A stretch of 63,242 bases of DNA, taken from the IMG/VR virus record IMGVR_UViG_3300032294_001820, positions 1 through 63,242 of that record. The stretch is one strand, 5' to 3'. The notes beneath the pieces were generated by a model, which was given only the letters and a program-made list of their open reading frames with translations, was not told the origin of the DNA and made no database searches. The position numbers and the translations under genes are program-made. This DNA is from a virus. This document shows positions 35,686 through 43,883 of this stretch, piece after piece. Each line of letters begins with the position of its first letter. Within the stretch, counting starts at the first letter, position 1.

Positions 35686-38055
35686 TTAAACTAAACTTAC
35701 TACTCTCCTTAGGTTCCCATTGGCATCCCTGACAAAAGTATTCTTTACTTTTTTAGGTCTGTTTTCATCTATGAACTCCGGATACCTGTGGCTACTCTGA
35801 TAAACCTGTGAAGCCATATACGCAAAAGTTGAACTAAAAAGAATATCATCGTAATGCTTCTTTAGGTTCTCGGCTTGCCACTTAATACCTCCGTTAGCAG
35901 TATCCTTCTGAATAAATGTTTTGTGCTGTTCCCAGAACTCCTGAATGTAAATATTATCCCCATACATTTCAGACAATTCCTTCAATTTATTGATAATCTT
36001 ACCCTTAGTAGCAGCCTTATTGCTTATACCTATTCTTGAGCCGTCAATGTGCATCATAGGATTCAACTCCTTGTTATAAATCAAGTTTTTGTCAAATCCT
36101 TTCCTCTCCCTAAACCCAATGTAATCCCCTCCAATATTGTACTCAATCAACTCAGGTGTACCCTTCCACTCCTTTTGGTCATAGTATAACCCCATCAATA
36201 AACTCTGTTGGTAGCACTCCATAAAATTCCGAACACGCCAAAATAACTGACAACTAATGGTATTCCACTCGGCATCCCAAATCGTACTCGAAAACTTACT
36301 ATGCCCACTCTCTGTATTTATAGGGTCGGTTCCCTGAAAATATCTATGCTTCCACCTCTTATCGGGTTCGTGAAACATAATTATTGGTGGATCGTCCTCG
36401 TAAGCCATTGGCACGAATATCACTCCAACAACTCTATATGGCCAATCATTAATATCAGTAGTAGGACTATTGGTATCAAAAACGGGTTCAAATCTGCCGT
36501 AAATAGGTTTTGCAGCATCCTCTAAATCCCATATCCTTTTCAAATGACTATTGCAGGTAGAAATAGGAACCAATGTGTTTACACTCCGGATGAACATATC
36601 GTCAATATGAACGGGATAACCGGCATGAAACTGACTTATAGTAGCATCTCTGTCGGCACCGATTTTCGAATAAGCATTGGTTTTTTCACTTTCATAAAAC
36701 TCTCCCTCGATACCTGGTTTGCAAAAAGCATCAAGAAATACAGGTATAATTCCGTACTTGAAATTCCTTTTCTTCCAATTCTCTAATGCAGCCTTAAACT
36801 CTGTTTCAAAACTATCGGTTTTCATTTCTCCACCGGTTCCCCACATAAACAACTGCCGTTTGTACTCAATCCGTTTGGTTTCTGGATTGTAAATAAACAT
36901 AGTCGGACGAGCTTCGTTGACCATTTTAGTCAGAATAGGGATATTCCCAATTTCATCTATAAGCACTAATTGAGGACTACCTGAGTTCACAGCCGTTGCA
37001 CTTGGAGGAACTACCTCAACTTTAGAATTTGCTCCATCTACTCTACCCTTAACCTCCTTTAAGCCAAACTTCAACTGCCTTTCTTGGTCGCTAAAACTAC
37101 TTGGAACCAAATAGTGTGGCGTTTCGCTTATCGGGTACTTGATTTTATCCTCAAATACGCTTCGGGTCTTGCTGTCATCCTCACAAATGTACTTGGTAAA
37201 CCACTCTCTGCGGTACATAGTCTTAGAAGCAGCACCCATTCCGATTATACTCGTAATACCCAACTGCCTCATTTTACCGATTACAGCAGATAACTCGCAA
37301 TCAAGCAAGTACAAAAGTAGTTTCTGTGCTTTGTAAGGCTCTATTCGCCTTCTGCCACCATCGTAACTACCATCCTTTAACCTGCCGTTTTTATACACAT
37401 AGTACAGGCTGTTTTGCTCATACCTACGCTTTTCCTCTACACAGAAATCAATTTGTTCGTCAATTCCAAAAGCATTGTTTATATCATACCCTGCTTGGTA
37501 CCAATCCTCTGCTTGTTGGCAATAAAGATTAAATTTAGAGTATTCTGTTGCATAACTGAACCCTCTTGGAAACCATGAATCTACCCACTTAACGAAGGTT
37601 GTGTCGAAATCAAACTTATCACCATTCCTATATGGAATCCAATCTGCCTTGACAATCTTACCGCCCCTGTAATGCGTAAGGACATTTTCTTGCTCCTGAA
37701 GTTTGCGTTCCTCGGTAACAATTACCGTAGGTGCATCCTTGAAATTCCCCTCTAAGATCTCTATGTAGTTATCGCTAACTTGTTCGAATAACTGCTTTGT
37801 ATGTGTTTGCCCGAACTTCTGTTCAAGTTTACCTGTAAGCCGTTTTGACCTCGCTATTCGTTTCTTTCTGAATGCCTTGGCAATGTATTCACCAGGGGCA
37901 TAGTCGCTGTTTATCGCATGACCTTTGCGTTCAAGTTCTACGACATACTTTGGGGGCATAACACTTTCAGCACCGTACTCAAATAACATTGAATACAAGT
38001 CTGAAAGATTCTGTAATAGTATCTTTTCGTAATTTATTGCTCTTGGTTCAGGCAT
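35686..38055 (-). CDS. terL: Terminase large subunit
   Basis: A 789-aa packaging motor. The ATPase domain shows a deviant Walker A near residues 260-272 (GKMRQLGITS) and a Walker B near 360-367 (QLVLIDEIGNI). The nuclease domain has acidic motifs near 573 (FQGTDPINTESG), 645 (YNIGGDYIG) and 753 (KHYDDILFSS). The long N-terminal region (about 1-170) is characteristic of large Bacteroidota-phage terminases. It sits near the start of the structural operon. Confidence 0.85.
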   Translation of the reverse strand: MPEPRAINYEKILLQNLSDLYSMLFEYGAESVMPPKYVVELERKGHAINSDYAPGEYIAKAFRKKRIARSKRLTGKLEQKFGQTHTKQLFEQVSDNYIEILEGNFKDAPTVIVTEERKLQEQENVLTHYRGGKIVKADWIPYRNGDKFDFDTTFVKWVDSWFPRGFSYATEYSKFNLYCQQAEDWYQAGYDINNAFGIDEQIDFCVEEKRRYEQNSLYYVYKNGRLKDGSYDGGRRRIEPYKAQKLLLYLLDCELSAVIGKMRQLGITSIIGMGAASKTMYRREWFTKYICEDDSKTRSVFEDKIKYPISETPHYLVPSSFSDQERQLKFGLKEVKGRVDGANSKVEVVPPSATAVNSGSPQLVLIDEIGNIPILTKMVNEARPTMFIYNPETKRIEYKRQLFMWGTGGEMKTDSFETEFKAALENWKKRNFKYGIIPVFLDAFCKPGIEGEFYESEKTNAYSKIGADRDATISQFHAGYPVHIDDMFIRSVNTLVPISTCNSHLKRIWDLEDAAKPIYGRFEPVFDTNSPTTDINDWPYRVVGVIFVPMAYEDDPPIIMFHEPDKRWKHRYFQGTDPINTESGHSKFSSTIWDAEWNTISCQLFWRVRNFMECYQQSLLMGLYYDQKEWKGTPELIEYNIGGDYIGFRERKGFDKNLIYNKELNPMMHIDGSRIGISNKAATKGKIINKLKELSEMYGDNIYIQEFWEQHKTFIQKDTANGGIKWQAENLKKHYDDILFSSTFAYMASQVYQSSHRYPEFIDENRPKKVKNTFVRDANGNLRRVVSLV

Positions 38056-38058
38056 TTA

Positions 38059-38343
38059 CTACACTTCTGTTTCGAGCCGTCCTGAGTTTCGGGCTGAATA
38101 CAAAAGTGCCATTGTATGCTTAAAAAGTTCATCTAATGCACGAATATCTACATCAATGCTTTGTTGGTTGAATTTGAAATTTTCAGCCTCCTTTAGCAGA
38201 TTAGGTATTCCGTGAATGATGAAATCATTTTTTTCTACATCAACGCTGACTTTAAGTTTCCTTCCCGTATTTTCGTCTATGCTTACCTCAAAATTTGAGG
38301 TACGGTGCTTTACTTTTACACCATTGGGCTTAACTTCTGTCAT
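38059..38343 (-). CDS. Small hypothetical protein upstream of terminase
   Basis: A 94-aa protein starting MTEVKPNGVKVKHRTSNFE, an alpha/beta mix without membrane segments or Cys. It is 3 bases upstream of the terminase start and 20 bases downstream of the 93-aa gene. Function unknown. Confidence 0.5.
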   Translation of the reverse strand: MTEVKPNGVKVKHRTSNFEVSIDENTGRKLKVSVDVEKNDFIIHGIPNLLKEAENFKFNQQSIDVDIRALDELFKHTMALLYSARNSGRLETEV

Positions 38344-38363
38344 AAATATGTTTGGTTAAATGC

Positions 38364-38645
38364 TTACTTACCGAGGATTTTATTAATCCTATCAATCAAC
38401 TTCTGATTGGCTTTCCCGTTTACAAGAATCCGGACTAATATAGAACCCCAAAACTTTACAGAACGCTGGATACGCTTAATCTTTTCTTCTATTTCGTCCT
38501 CAGACTTAACAGTGAAAGTTTTAACAATCGTCTTTCCGTTCATTATTACATGAATCGTAACGACATTTTCTGTTTCAGGAACTGCCTCGATAACCGGAGT
38601 AGTGGTTTCAGCAGTAGTTTCGGGTGAATCTTTTTTCTTTGCCAT
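38364..38645 (-). CDS. Hypothetical protein, first gene of the structural operon
   Basis: A 93-aa protein. The start at 38645 (MAKKKDSPETTAETTTP) is preferred to 38795 because the promoter and most of its -33 region would otherwise be inside the gene. The first 30 residues are Thr/Pro/Glu-rich, followed by a Val/Ile/Lys-rich C-terminal domain (VVTIHVIMNGKTIVKTF). It opens the terminase transcription unit. Confidence 0.6.
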   Translation of the reverse strand: MAKKKDSPETTAETTTPVIEAVPETENVVTIHVIMNGKTIVKTFTVKSEDEIEEKIKRIQRSVKFWGSILVRILVNGKANQKLIDRINKILGK

Positions 38646-38663
38646 GACGGTAATTAGTTTCCC

Positions 38664-38695
38664 CAAAGGTAATGAAAAAAATATTTTCAGCAAAA
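38664..38695 (-). promoter_or_regulatory. Promoter for the structural operon
   Basis: On the minus strand, TTTTG (38691-38695) is followed by 19 bases and TACCTTTG (38664-38671). It is divergent from and adjacent to the plus-strand promoter at 38707-38738. Confidence 0.7.
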
Positions 38696-38706
38696 TGTAA
38701 CTTTTA

Positions 38707-38738
38707 TTTGGGATTGTCGTAATCGCAATATACCTTTG
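38707..38738 (+). promoter_or_regulatory. Divergent promoter for a plus-strand small RNA
   Basis: On the plus strand, TTTG (38707-38710) is followed by exactly 20 bases and TACCTTTG (38731-38738). It faces away from the structural-operon promoter and is followed within about 110 bases by a strong terminator, with no coding frame between. Confidence 0.7.
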
Positions 38739-38743
38739 TTCCG

Positions 38744-38844
38744 TTGTTACGGCTTGACATCTGTAACGGGGTAACTTAAAGATAGTGTTCATCACAGAAC
38801 AAGTTAAAGCCCGAAGCCCGTCAAGCCCTTCGGGTTTTTTCTTT
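38744..38844 (+). ncRNA. Candidate small RNA (about 100 nt)
   Basis: The interval from the predicted start near 38744 to the terminator T run is about 100 nt, with no ATG frame. Internal helices are visible: GTTAC with GTAAC, and TAACTT (38771-38776) with AAGTTA (38801-38806). The 5' GGCTTGAC (38751-38758) is exactly complementary to GTCAAGCC (38820-38827) in the terminator loop, so a pseudoknot or competing pairing could form. Any target is unknown. Confidence 0.6.
38807..38844 (+). terminator. Rho-independent terminator of the small RNA
   Basis: A 10-bp stem (38807-38816 with 38828-38837, one G-U) with an 11-base loop is followed by a T tract to 38844. It is oriented for plus-strand transcripts only. 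Confidence 0.75.
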
Positions 38845-38850
38845 TATAGG

Positions 38851-39170
38851 GATACCCGGAAAGCAACTCGGTTATGTATCGGGAGGGAATAAAAGACCAC
38901 CGGGGTACTAACTAAAAGCGGTACCGGGGGGATTCCTAACACACCGCAAACTGACTACAAAGGAGAAACAGTGTTTGGATGGGTGGCATATCACTTGAAA
39001 GTCGGCTCCAACCTAATAGCACATATGTGTTGACTATTGGGCAGTTTATCGAAAGGGCTCAACGGGGAGGAAAAACCTGTTACTGATTGAAACTGAAAGG
39101 TACCAACCTGGATTTGGAAGCAAATTTGGGGATGGTACTACTTTCAGTAATCTCAGGGTCTAACAAAGAG
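38851..39170 (+). ncRNA. Structured gene-free region (candidate noncoding RNA or long leader)
   Basis: About 320 bases hold no credible gene, and the sequence is more G-rich than its surroundings. A long hairpin spans 39085-39152: ACTGAAAG pairs with CTTTCAGT, GTACCA with TGGTAC, and an inner ATTTG/CAAAT stem has a GAAG loop. A second stem pairs CCTAATAG with CTATTGGG around a CACATATGTG palindrome near 39022. It may be a separate RNA or the leader of the 86-aa gene. I see no clear promoter inside it. Confidence 0.45.
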
Positions 39171-39232
39171 GAAGTATAGTTAAGTAAGTAGTATAAAGTA
39201 TAGTAATAATAGTAAATAACCCCAATTCACTG

Positions 39233-39240
39233 TAACTTTC
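39233..39240 (+). promoter_or_regulatory. TAACTTTC promoter-like element
   Basis: The 12-base string CTGTAACTTTCA occurs here and again near 62077, both upstream of plus-strand genes. It differs from TAnnTTTG only at the last base. The -33 element is not evident. Confidence 0.35.
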
Positions 39241-39268
39241 ACCCCAGAAACTCGTAAGAAATAAGATT

Positions 39269-39529
39269 ATGAAAACACAACCTAAAAAACACACCTACGA
39301 CTTTAAGATTTACAATGGCAGGGTAAAAATCTATGTAGATGGCTTTGTTATGTTTAGTTTCAATCAGATTGACTTCGCTGGGTATTATGGATTTAAAGAT
39401 GATTCGGAGATTTTTGGTTTGACCGTTTACCTCAATCGTGAGAAGGCTGGTCCTATGGAAATGGATATTTACTTCAAGAAAAAACAGACATGGTTGGCTA
39501 TCCTTGAATTACTTGATAAGAACTTGTAA
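39269..39529 (+). CDS. Hypothetical protein, 86 aa
   Basis: The protein begins MKTQPKKHTYDFKIYNG and is beta-rich (YVDGFVMFSFNQIDF) with a C-terminal helix (TWLAILELLDKNL). It is the first of two plus-strand genes downstream of the structured region. No family is recognised. Confidence 0.55.
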   Translation: MKTQPKKHTYDFKIYNGRVKIYVDGFVMFSFNQIDFAGYYGFKDDSEIFGLTVYLNREKAGPMEMDIYFKKKQTWLAILELLDKNL

Positions 39530-39536
39530 TCACAAT

Positions 39537-39806
39537 ATGAAAACAACACTACTATCATTCTCAGACTTTCTTGAAGTAAGAAAAACAAAAGGTACAATCT
39601 TAGGTAAAATTGAAAACCGATTATTTATTCAAGAATCAAGAAGTCGCTTAGAGGAGTTTCAGTTGTTCACTAAAGAAGAACTTGATAATGCTGAAAAAAG
39701 CGAAGACAAATATGTAAAAACTATACACGAATTAGGATATGAATTAGTGTATCACATACGAACCCCTAAACCTTCCACTTCCCCAAAGGACAATCTTGGT
39801 TCTTAA
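39537..39806 (+). CDS. Hypothetical protein, 89 aa
   Basis: The start at 39537 (MKTTLLSFSDFLEVRK) follows the previous stop by 7 bases and is preferred to the in-frame ATG at 39438 inside that gene. The product is mixed alpha/beta and acidic. Its 3' end overlaps the convergent Cys-rich gene by about 41 bases, so the two may silence each other through antisense transcription. Confidence 0.55.
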   Translation: MKTTLLSFSDFLEVRKTKGTILGKIENRLFIQESRSRLEEFQLFTKEELDNAEKSEDKYVKTIHELGYELVYHIRTPKPSTSPKDNLGS

Positions 39807-40155
39807 GCCATACCTTACCCCTTATCTTACCTACTCTGCTAATCAAAAAGCAGTCGCAAGCCATACACTTATCAAGTTTGCTGACCTTCTTTTCCTCAAA
39901 CTTACCGGTAAGTACATTCATCCTGTGTGGACATCCACGGCATATCTCCTTACGCCTCATGTACTCCAAATTATCTACATAGTCCTCATTGACCATATCA
40001 ACAACGCCTCTAACAAGGTTCTTAGCCTTGTCAATTATACCATATCCTTCTACCTGCCCAGCAACAATACTACCCTCAATTAACCTATTCTTCTCTTCGC
40101 AGGGACGGCACACAGGTTTATCCTCCTTAATTAATTCGCTATCAGTATTCATCAT
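39766..40155 (-). CDS. Cys-rich zinc-binding protein candidate
   Basis: A 129-aa protein (start MMNTDSELIKED at 40155; an ATG at 40173 is also in frame). Cys pairs CRPCEEKN, CRGCPHR and CMACDCF suggest one or two zinc-ribbon sites. The C-terminal half is basic (GKIRGKVWLKNQ). Such proteins often act as transcription or nucleic-acid-binding factors. Its start overlaps the upstream stop. Confidence 0.6.
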   Translation of the reverse strand: MMNTDSELIKEDKPVCRPCEEKNRLIEGSIVAGQVEGYGIIDKAKNLVRGVVDMVNEDYVDNLEYMRRKEICRGCPHRMNVLTGKFEEKKVSKLDKCMACDCFLISRVGKIRGKVWLKNQDCPLGKWKV

Positions 40156-40474
40156 TGACTTCGTTAAATCCATCTATTACGATATTATCAATTTCCCCGA
40201 ACTTCTCCTTGACACCAGGTAACTCATAAACACTACCATCGTTTATCATTTCAGCAAGCATCTTCTCGGTTTTAATAGTTATCTTATCCTCAAAAACACT
40301 TTCACGATCAATAAACTTCAAGCTCAGGTACTGAGTTTTCTTATCAGGCATTAGTTTCACAAAGATACCAACTCTGCACAATTTACCACCTAACTCTAAA
40401 GGCAATCTTATATGCCCATAGAAATCAATGTCGTAAACACTCTTCTTCCTGTTGTTCTTATTCAAGAACCCCAT
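40142..40474 (-). CDS. Hypothetical protein, 110 aa
   Basis: The first internal ATG after the SSB-like stop is at 40474 (MGFLNKNNRKKSVYD). The longer frame to 40723 would run through the SSB-like gene and is rejected. The body is alpha/beta (YDIDFYGHIRLPLELGG). No family is recognised. It is co-transcribed with the Cys-rich gene. Confidence 0.5.
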   Translation of the reverse strand: MGFLNKNNRKKSVYDIDFYGHIRLPLELGGKLCRVGIFVKLMPDKKTQYLSLKFIDRESVFEDKITIKTEKMLAEMINDGSVYELPGVKEKFGEIDNIVIDGFNEVNDEY

Positions 40475-40530
40475 GCCTGGATTATAGTTGGTTACATACT
40501 CGTGAAACCCACCAAACCTAAACTGTCGTT

Positions 40531-40944
40531 TTAGAACGGAAGGTCGTCTTCCGTAGTCTGTGAAGAATGTCCATGGACCGTAGTAGGGGTTGGGCCAGAT
40601 GCTCCAGTTGCGGTAGCAGAATTGGGAGTCGATGTAGTAGGAACGCCCGTATTCCCACTTCCTGTTGAAGAACCACCACGATAAAACTTCTCCCCCAATG
40701 CAGATACTCCTCCTGAGTACCACAATTTTCCACTCTTACTTTCTCTTGCCCAAAAACTGAACTTCATTAGGGTTCCTGCTTCTAACACTTCTCCTTCGTC
40801 AGTTACAATTTTGAAAGGAAACCGAACAACAGCATCAATCGCAGGTTTTTTATCACCGGCAGTTTTGTGGTTTACATTACATACTCCCTGACCCGGCTTT
40901 AAGCCCTGATGGAACTCTGAATACAATGAATTTGAATTTGCCAT
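40531..40944 (-). CDS. Single-stranded DNA-binding-like protein
   Basis: A 137-aa protein with an OB-fold-like first 90 residues (AVVRFPFKIVTDEGEVLEAGT and MKFSFWARES) and a Gly/Ser/Thr linker. It ends in the acidic tip DDLPF, the hallmark of SSB proteins. It is probably the phage SSB acting with the helicase and RecT. No closer family match could be tested. Confidence 0.65.
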   Translation of the reverse strand: MANSNSLYSEFHQGLKPGQGVCNVNHKTAGDKKPAIDAVVRFPFKIVTDEGEVLEAGTLMKFSFWARESKSGKLWYSGGVSALGEKFYRGGSSTGSGNTGVPTTSTPNSATATGASGPTPTTVHGHSSQTTEDDLPF

Positions 40945-40965
40945 ATACTTACTTTATTTACAATT

Positions 40966-41283
40966 TTACTTAATAAATGATTTGTTGATGTAGGCAATGC
41001 AATCTTCAATAGACCTGCCACCTAATGCTACACCAACAGGTTCTCCTAACCTAACTTTTTCAATAAACTCCTCCTCGGTCATACCTACCGGAATGATAGT
41101 CTTATCGAACAAAATGGATTTACTTTGCAGATTTTCTATGTCCTTATCCATTGATTCAATTACCCTATCATAGACACGACAAACCCTTTCGTGTTCAGAT
41201 TCTTTTCTCTTTAATAAAATGTACCAATACAAGTTAGGGCCAATAAAGGCTAACAACAAACTCAATAAATCTAACATTTCCAT
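40966..41283 (-). CDS. Membrane-anchored hypothetical protein
   Basis: The 105-aa product (start MEMLDLLSLLLAF at 41283, one base after the upstream stop) has one N-terminal membrane segment (LLSLLLAFIGPNLYWYILL) and a cytoplasmic helical part. No homologous family is recognised. Confidence 0.55.
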   Translation of the reverse strand: MEMLDLLSLLLAFIGPNLYWYILLKRKESEHERVCRVYDRVIESMDKDIENLQSKSILFDKTIIPVGMTEEEFIEKVRLGEPVGVALGGRSIEDCIAYINKSFIK

Positions 41284-41284
41284 A

Positions 41285-41494
41285 TTACTTACCCTCAAAC
41301 AACCAACAACAGTCAGTCTTTAATACAACCAATTTACTCTCAGCACAAATACCATCACTCCCAAACTTAACACAGTTCACACACCTATCCCCCAACTCAG
41401 CATCACTCTTTCCGCTAAACTCATTAAATGCAACATCCTTCACCCACTTCATGTCTGCTTCGCTTAATTCAATTGGTTCCTTATTTTCTTCCAT
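41285..41494 (-). CDS. Small Cys-containing protein
   Basis: A 69-aa acidic protein with Cys pairs (CVNCVKFG, CAESK, CCWLF) in the C-terminal half, plausibly a metal-binding knuckle. It starts 3 bases after the RepL-like stop and ends one base before the membrane protein start. Confidence 0.5.
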   Translation of the reverse strand: MEENKEPIELSEADMKWVKDVAFNEFSGKSDAELGDRCVNCVKFGSDGICAESKLVVLKTDCCWLFEGK

Positions 41495-41497
41495 AAC

Positions 41498-41926
41498 CTA
41501 AACCTTACTACCAAACAACCTATCCCAAATCTGAATAGCCCTTTTCCTGTCATGAAAATCCCCTGCAAAAGCAACTCTCGGATTTACCATAACACTCCTA
41601 CGACCTGTTACACTATTACTACTCAATACCAACCTTTTAGCCTTCAATACCTTCATATCACGCTGATACCTCCTGACATTGCCATCCCAACTATCAATAC
41701 CCCTATAAGCTATCCCAATTACATCAAACCTAACCCTGCTATCACAAAGCATAACGCAGTTGCTTAAAACATCACTATGGAAAAGCAATGAACGAAATAG
41801 CCTGAACTCACTATCACTCATATTGTTAAGGCTAAAGATACTGTCATTGTAATACCTAACATACCTATACCTATTACCGCAATACGGACTCAATTCAGCC
41901 TCATTAACTACTTTATCACTATCCAT
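41498..41926 (-). CDS. Winged-helix replication-initiator-like (RepL-like) protein
   Basis: The start at 41926 (MDSDKVVNEAELSPY) is preferred to 42034 because the promoter sits between them. The 142-aa protein has the helix-turn-helix and wing pattern of RepL-type initiators: MSDSEFRLFRSLLF, then DMKVLKAKRLVLSS, and near the C-terminus RRSVMVNPRVAFAGDF, a VNP signature that RepL proteins also carry. It adjoins the 1.3-kb gene-free stretch, so it may act at an origin there. Confidence 0.55.
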   Translation of the reverse strand: MDSDKVVNEAELSPYCGNRYRYVRYYNDSIFSLNNMSDSEFRLFRSLLFHSDVLSNCVMLCDSRVRFDVIGIAYRGIDSWDGNVRRYQRDMKVLKAKRLVLSSNSVTGRRSVMVNPRVAFAGDFHDRKRAIQIWDRLFGSKV

Positions 41927-41940
41927 AATAATTAATATCA

Positions 41941-41974
41941 CAAAGTTAGCAAGAATGAAACAAAAAACAAAAAA
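41941..41974 (-). promoter_or_regulatory. Promoter for the RepL-like gene and its operon
   Basis: On the minus strand, TTTTTTG (41968-41974) is followed by 19 bases and TAACTTTG (41941-41948), another good match to the Bacteroidota pattern. Confidence 0.7.
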
Positions 41975-42950
41975 GCGTTCAATTTGTGTAATTATTTTTC
42001 CGAAAACGACAAGAAACTGTGGTTTTTGAGGCACTTTTTAGCAACCCAAATACTGAGTATCAAGCAGTTACAAAAGCCCCTTATCTTAGATGTGCTTCGC
42101 AGTTTTTTACTTACTGTTTTTAATCAAAAGCACATCCCTGTTATACGAACTCCAACTCCGCTTCCCTTCCCTTCAGCCTATCATTTTTATCGTTTAGTGC
42201 TTAACTCACAAACTAAACTAACCACAGCACTTAAACTCAAAAACATACTACTCCCACCCACCCACTCAAAAATTCATTTCGGTTCACAACTCCCAATTTG
42301 CCCTCATTCATTTTTTCGGGGTGGTCGTTTGATAACCAATTTGCAGTGTACTTAATTACCGATACCCTGAACACCTATCATCCCACAACCAGCCGCTTTA
42401 AATTTCATTCCCCACGCATTGCGGTTTGTTCGCATTTTCATGCCCTGCAATCCCAACCCTTCCATGACGAACAAATCCTCATTTGGGGGTGTGCGTGATT
42501 TTTTTAGCAGTGTAAAATCCGGTAGTAGCAATTTCGGGCGAGAAACCCCAAAGCCATGAAACGCAATCCGAATTATCGAAACAAACTTCGTATGTGTAAA
42601 ACCAAAACCAATCAAAGCCTGCTCGCTGAAATTAACTTCGTGTGTGAAGTGGGGGTATGATTATATAAAAGCACCCCCGGTCCTGGCTGTGGCGAAAATT
42701 CAAAATCCGCAAACCGGCAAAGGGGAGGTTCAATTTCGTGCCTATCCTATCCTTTGCAGGGCCTTGAATTATGCCAGTATGTCAGTACCTTAATACTATT
42801 ATATTGAATCCGGTATCATTCGTTCCTTAATTGCTTGCTTATCAACCTGTTAACCTATGAGATAAATCCTACTTAACATAATATAACTTATAAGTACACA
42901 CTATTAGTATAATGGTATTATATTCACGCTCATTCGTGCCGGGTTCGGGT

Positions 42951-42970
42951 TCGGTTGAATTCGGTTGAAT
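42951..42970 (+). repeat. Tandem 10-base repeat (iteron-like)
   Basis: TCGGTTGAAT occurs twice in direct succession, preceded by a partial copy (GGGTTCGGGT). Short tandem repeats beside an AT-rich patch can be initiator-binding sites. Confidence 0.55.
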
Positions 42971-43070
42971 GAATTTAGGATTGAAAAATTTCCTTACTTT
43001 CCCTTTGTACAAAAGATACGGAAATTACTCCCTCCCTTAAAACCTATTCAAAGGGATCAAGTTTTAGTTT

Positions 43071-43146
43071 ATTCCGGTCCTTTCCTTGGTATCGTTTGAG
43101 CCTGGTTTTTATTCAGGTCCTTAGTTTCGTTTGTGTGCCTGGTTAT
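43071..43146 (+). repeat. Imperfect tandem repeat of about 40 bases
   Basis: Unit 1 (43071-43110) and unit 2 (43111-43146) share ATTC-GGTCCTT, TCGTTTG and GCCTGGTT blocks, and a third partial CGTTTGAGA follows. It lies upstream of the plus-strand small-gene promoter. Confidence 0.5.
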
Positions 43147-43253
43147 TCGTTTGAGATAGGATTAATTAAATATAATTTACTTATTCATTAAAATTTTTTT
43201 TGGTTGATAATCAGGTTGTTATAAATTATTTGTTAACTTTTTATAAATACTAC

Positions 43254-43284
43254 TTGTTTTTAATAAAATCCTGCTTTTACTTTG
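43254..43284 (+). promoter_or_regulatory. Plus-strand promoter for the small-gene operon
   Basis: TTG (43254-43256) is followed by 20 bases and TTACTTTG (43277-43284), one base off TAnnTTTG. The first gene starts 42 bases downstream. Confidence 0.5.
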
Positions 43285-43325
43285 CTGTCAGTTAATCAAT
43301 TCACCACTTAATCATTTTATCACTT

Positions 43326-43616
43326 ATGAAAACTTCATTTTACTTTCGTTCGCCTGTTTTATCCTTTTGGGACCTATCCTTTGATGAACAAATCAAAGTA
43401 GGACAGGAAATGGATTATTTGAGTCCCTCAGAATTAGAGAATGAATCCTTTGTTATTGACTCGGAAAGGTCCGAAATTTTACCTTTGTCAATGTTTATGA
43501 GAGTTGATAAGCCGGGTATTTTTTGTGGCGTTTATGGTCAGACCGCTTTTTCAGCCTATTTCATAGCAATTTCAAAATGTGGCGAAGATGCCGTAATTGC
43601 TTACAAATACTCCTAA
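43326..43616 (+). CDS. Hypothetical protein, 96 aa
   Basis: It opens MKTSFYFRSPVLSFWDLSFDEQ and is mixed alpha/beta with several Phe and Tyr. It heads a plus-strand group of seven small genes ending in a membrane gene and a terminator. No family is recognised. Confidence 0.55.
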   Translation: MKTSFYFRSPVLSFWDLSFDEQIKVGQEMDYLSPSELENESFVIDSERSEILPLSMFMRVDKPGIFCGVYGQTAFSAYFIAISKCGEDAVIAYKYS

Positions 43617-43645
43617 TTTAATCATTCACCCTTAAACCGTTTTTT

Positions 43646-43819
43646 ATGTTTTTAACACCAAAAGAGAAACAATTATACACCCAATTAGTAAGGGAGTATA
43701 ACAGCAGTCCAATTTCAAATATTTGCAGTTTAGACAGGTTTTTTAAATCAAAGTACGAAAATTCCGGATACCTTACCAGTTATTACAATGTTTGGAAATT
43801 TGCCCAAAATAATCAATAA
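43646..43819 (+). CDS. Small hypothetical protein, 57 aa
   Basis: This frame begins MFLTPKEKQLYTQLVREY, is helical, and ends QNNQ at a TAA. The spacing of 29 bases from the previous stop and the consistent small-gene pattern support it, although no family is recognised. Confidence 0.5.
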   Translation: MFLTPKEKQLYTQLVREYNSSPISNICSLDRFFKSKYENSGYLTSYYNVWKFAQNNQ

Positions 43820-43883
43820 TTCACATTCAAACCGTACCGGACGGATTCCGGGATATTCACCTAATTAAAACCAAAAAAAAGTT

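Larger units (their letters stand above)
42040..43250. other. Gene-free regulatory region, replication origin candidate
   Basis: This roughly 1.2-kb stretch has no credible gene. It contains an AT-rich patch (about 42870-42935), an exact tandem repeat of TCGGTTGAAT (42951-42960 and 42961-42970) and an imperfect tandem pair of about 40 bases (43071-43110 and 43111-43146). A hairpin near 42714-42770 pairs GCAAAGG with CCTTTGC. An AT-rich patch beside short repeats, next to an initiator-like gene, is the usual look of an origin. Confidence 0.45.

Noticed and set aside
40518-40733. A 71-codon minus-strand frame overlapping the SSB-like gene
   Set aside because: Its sequence is implausible, and the SSB-like gene in another frame has the clear DDLPF end.
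41984-42355. A 123-codon plus-strand frame in the gene-free region
   Set aside because: It overlaps the RepL-like promoter, has an odd composition with no recognisable domain, and no translation signal.
42352-42615. An 87-codon minus-strand frame in the gene-free region
   Set aside because: It has low-complexity composition, no signal and no family; treated as chance.
42632-42690. An attC-like arm (TAACTTCG … GAAGTGGGGG) in the gene-free region
   Set aside because: It resembles one arm of the site at 49874-49907, but the partner arm and GTTA core are missing; too weak to call.
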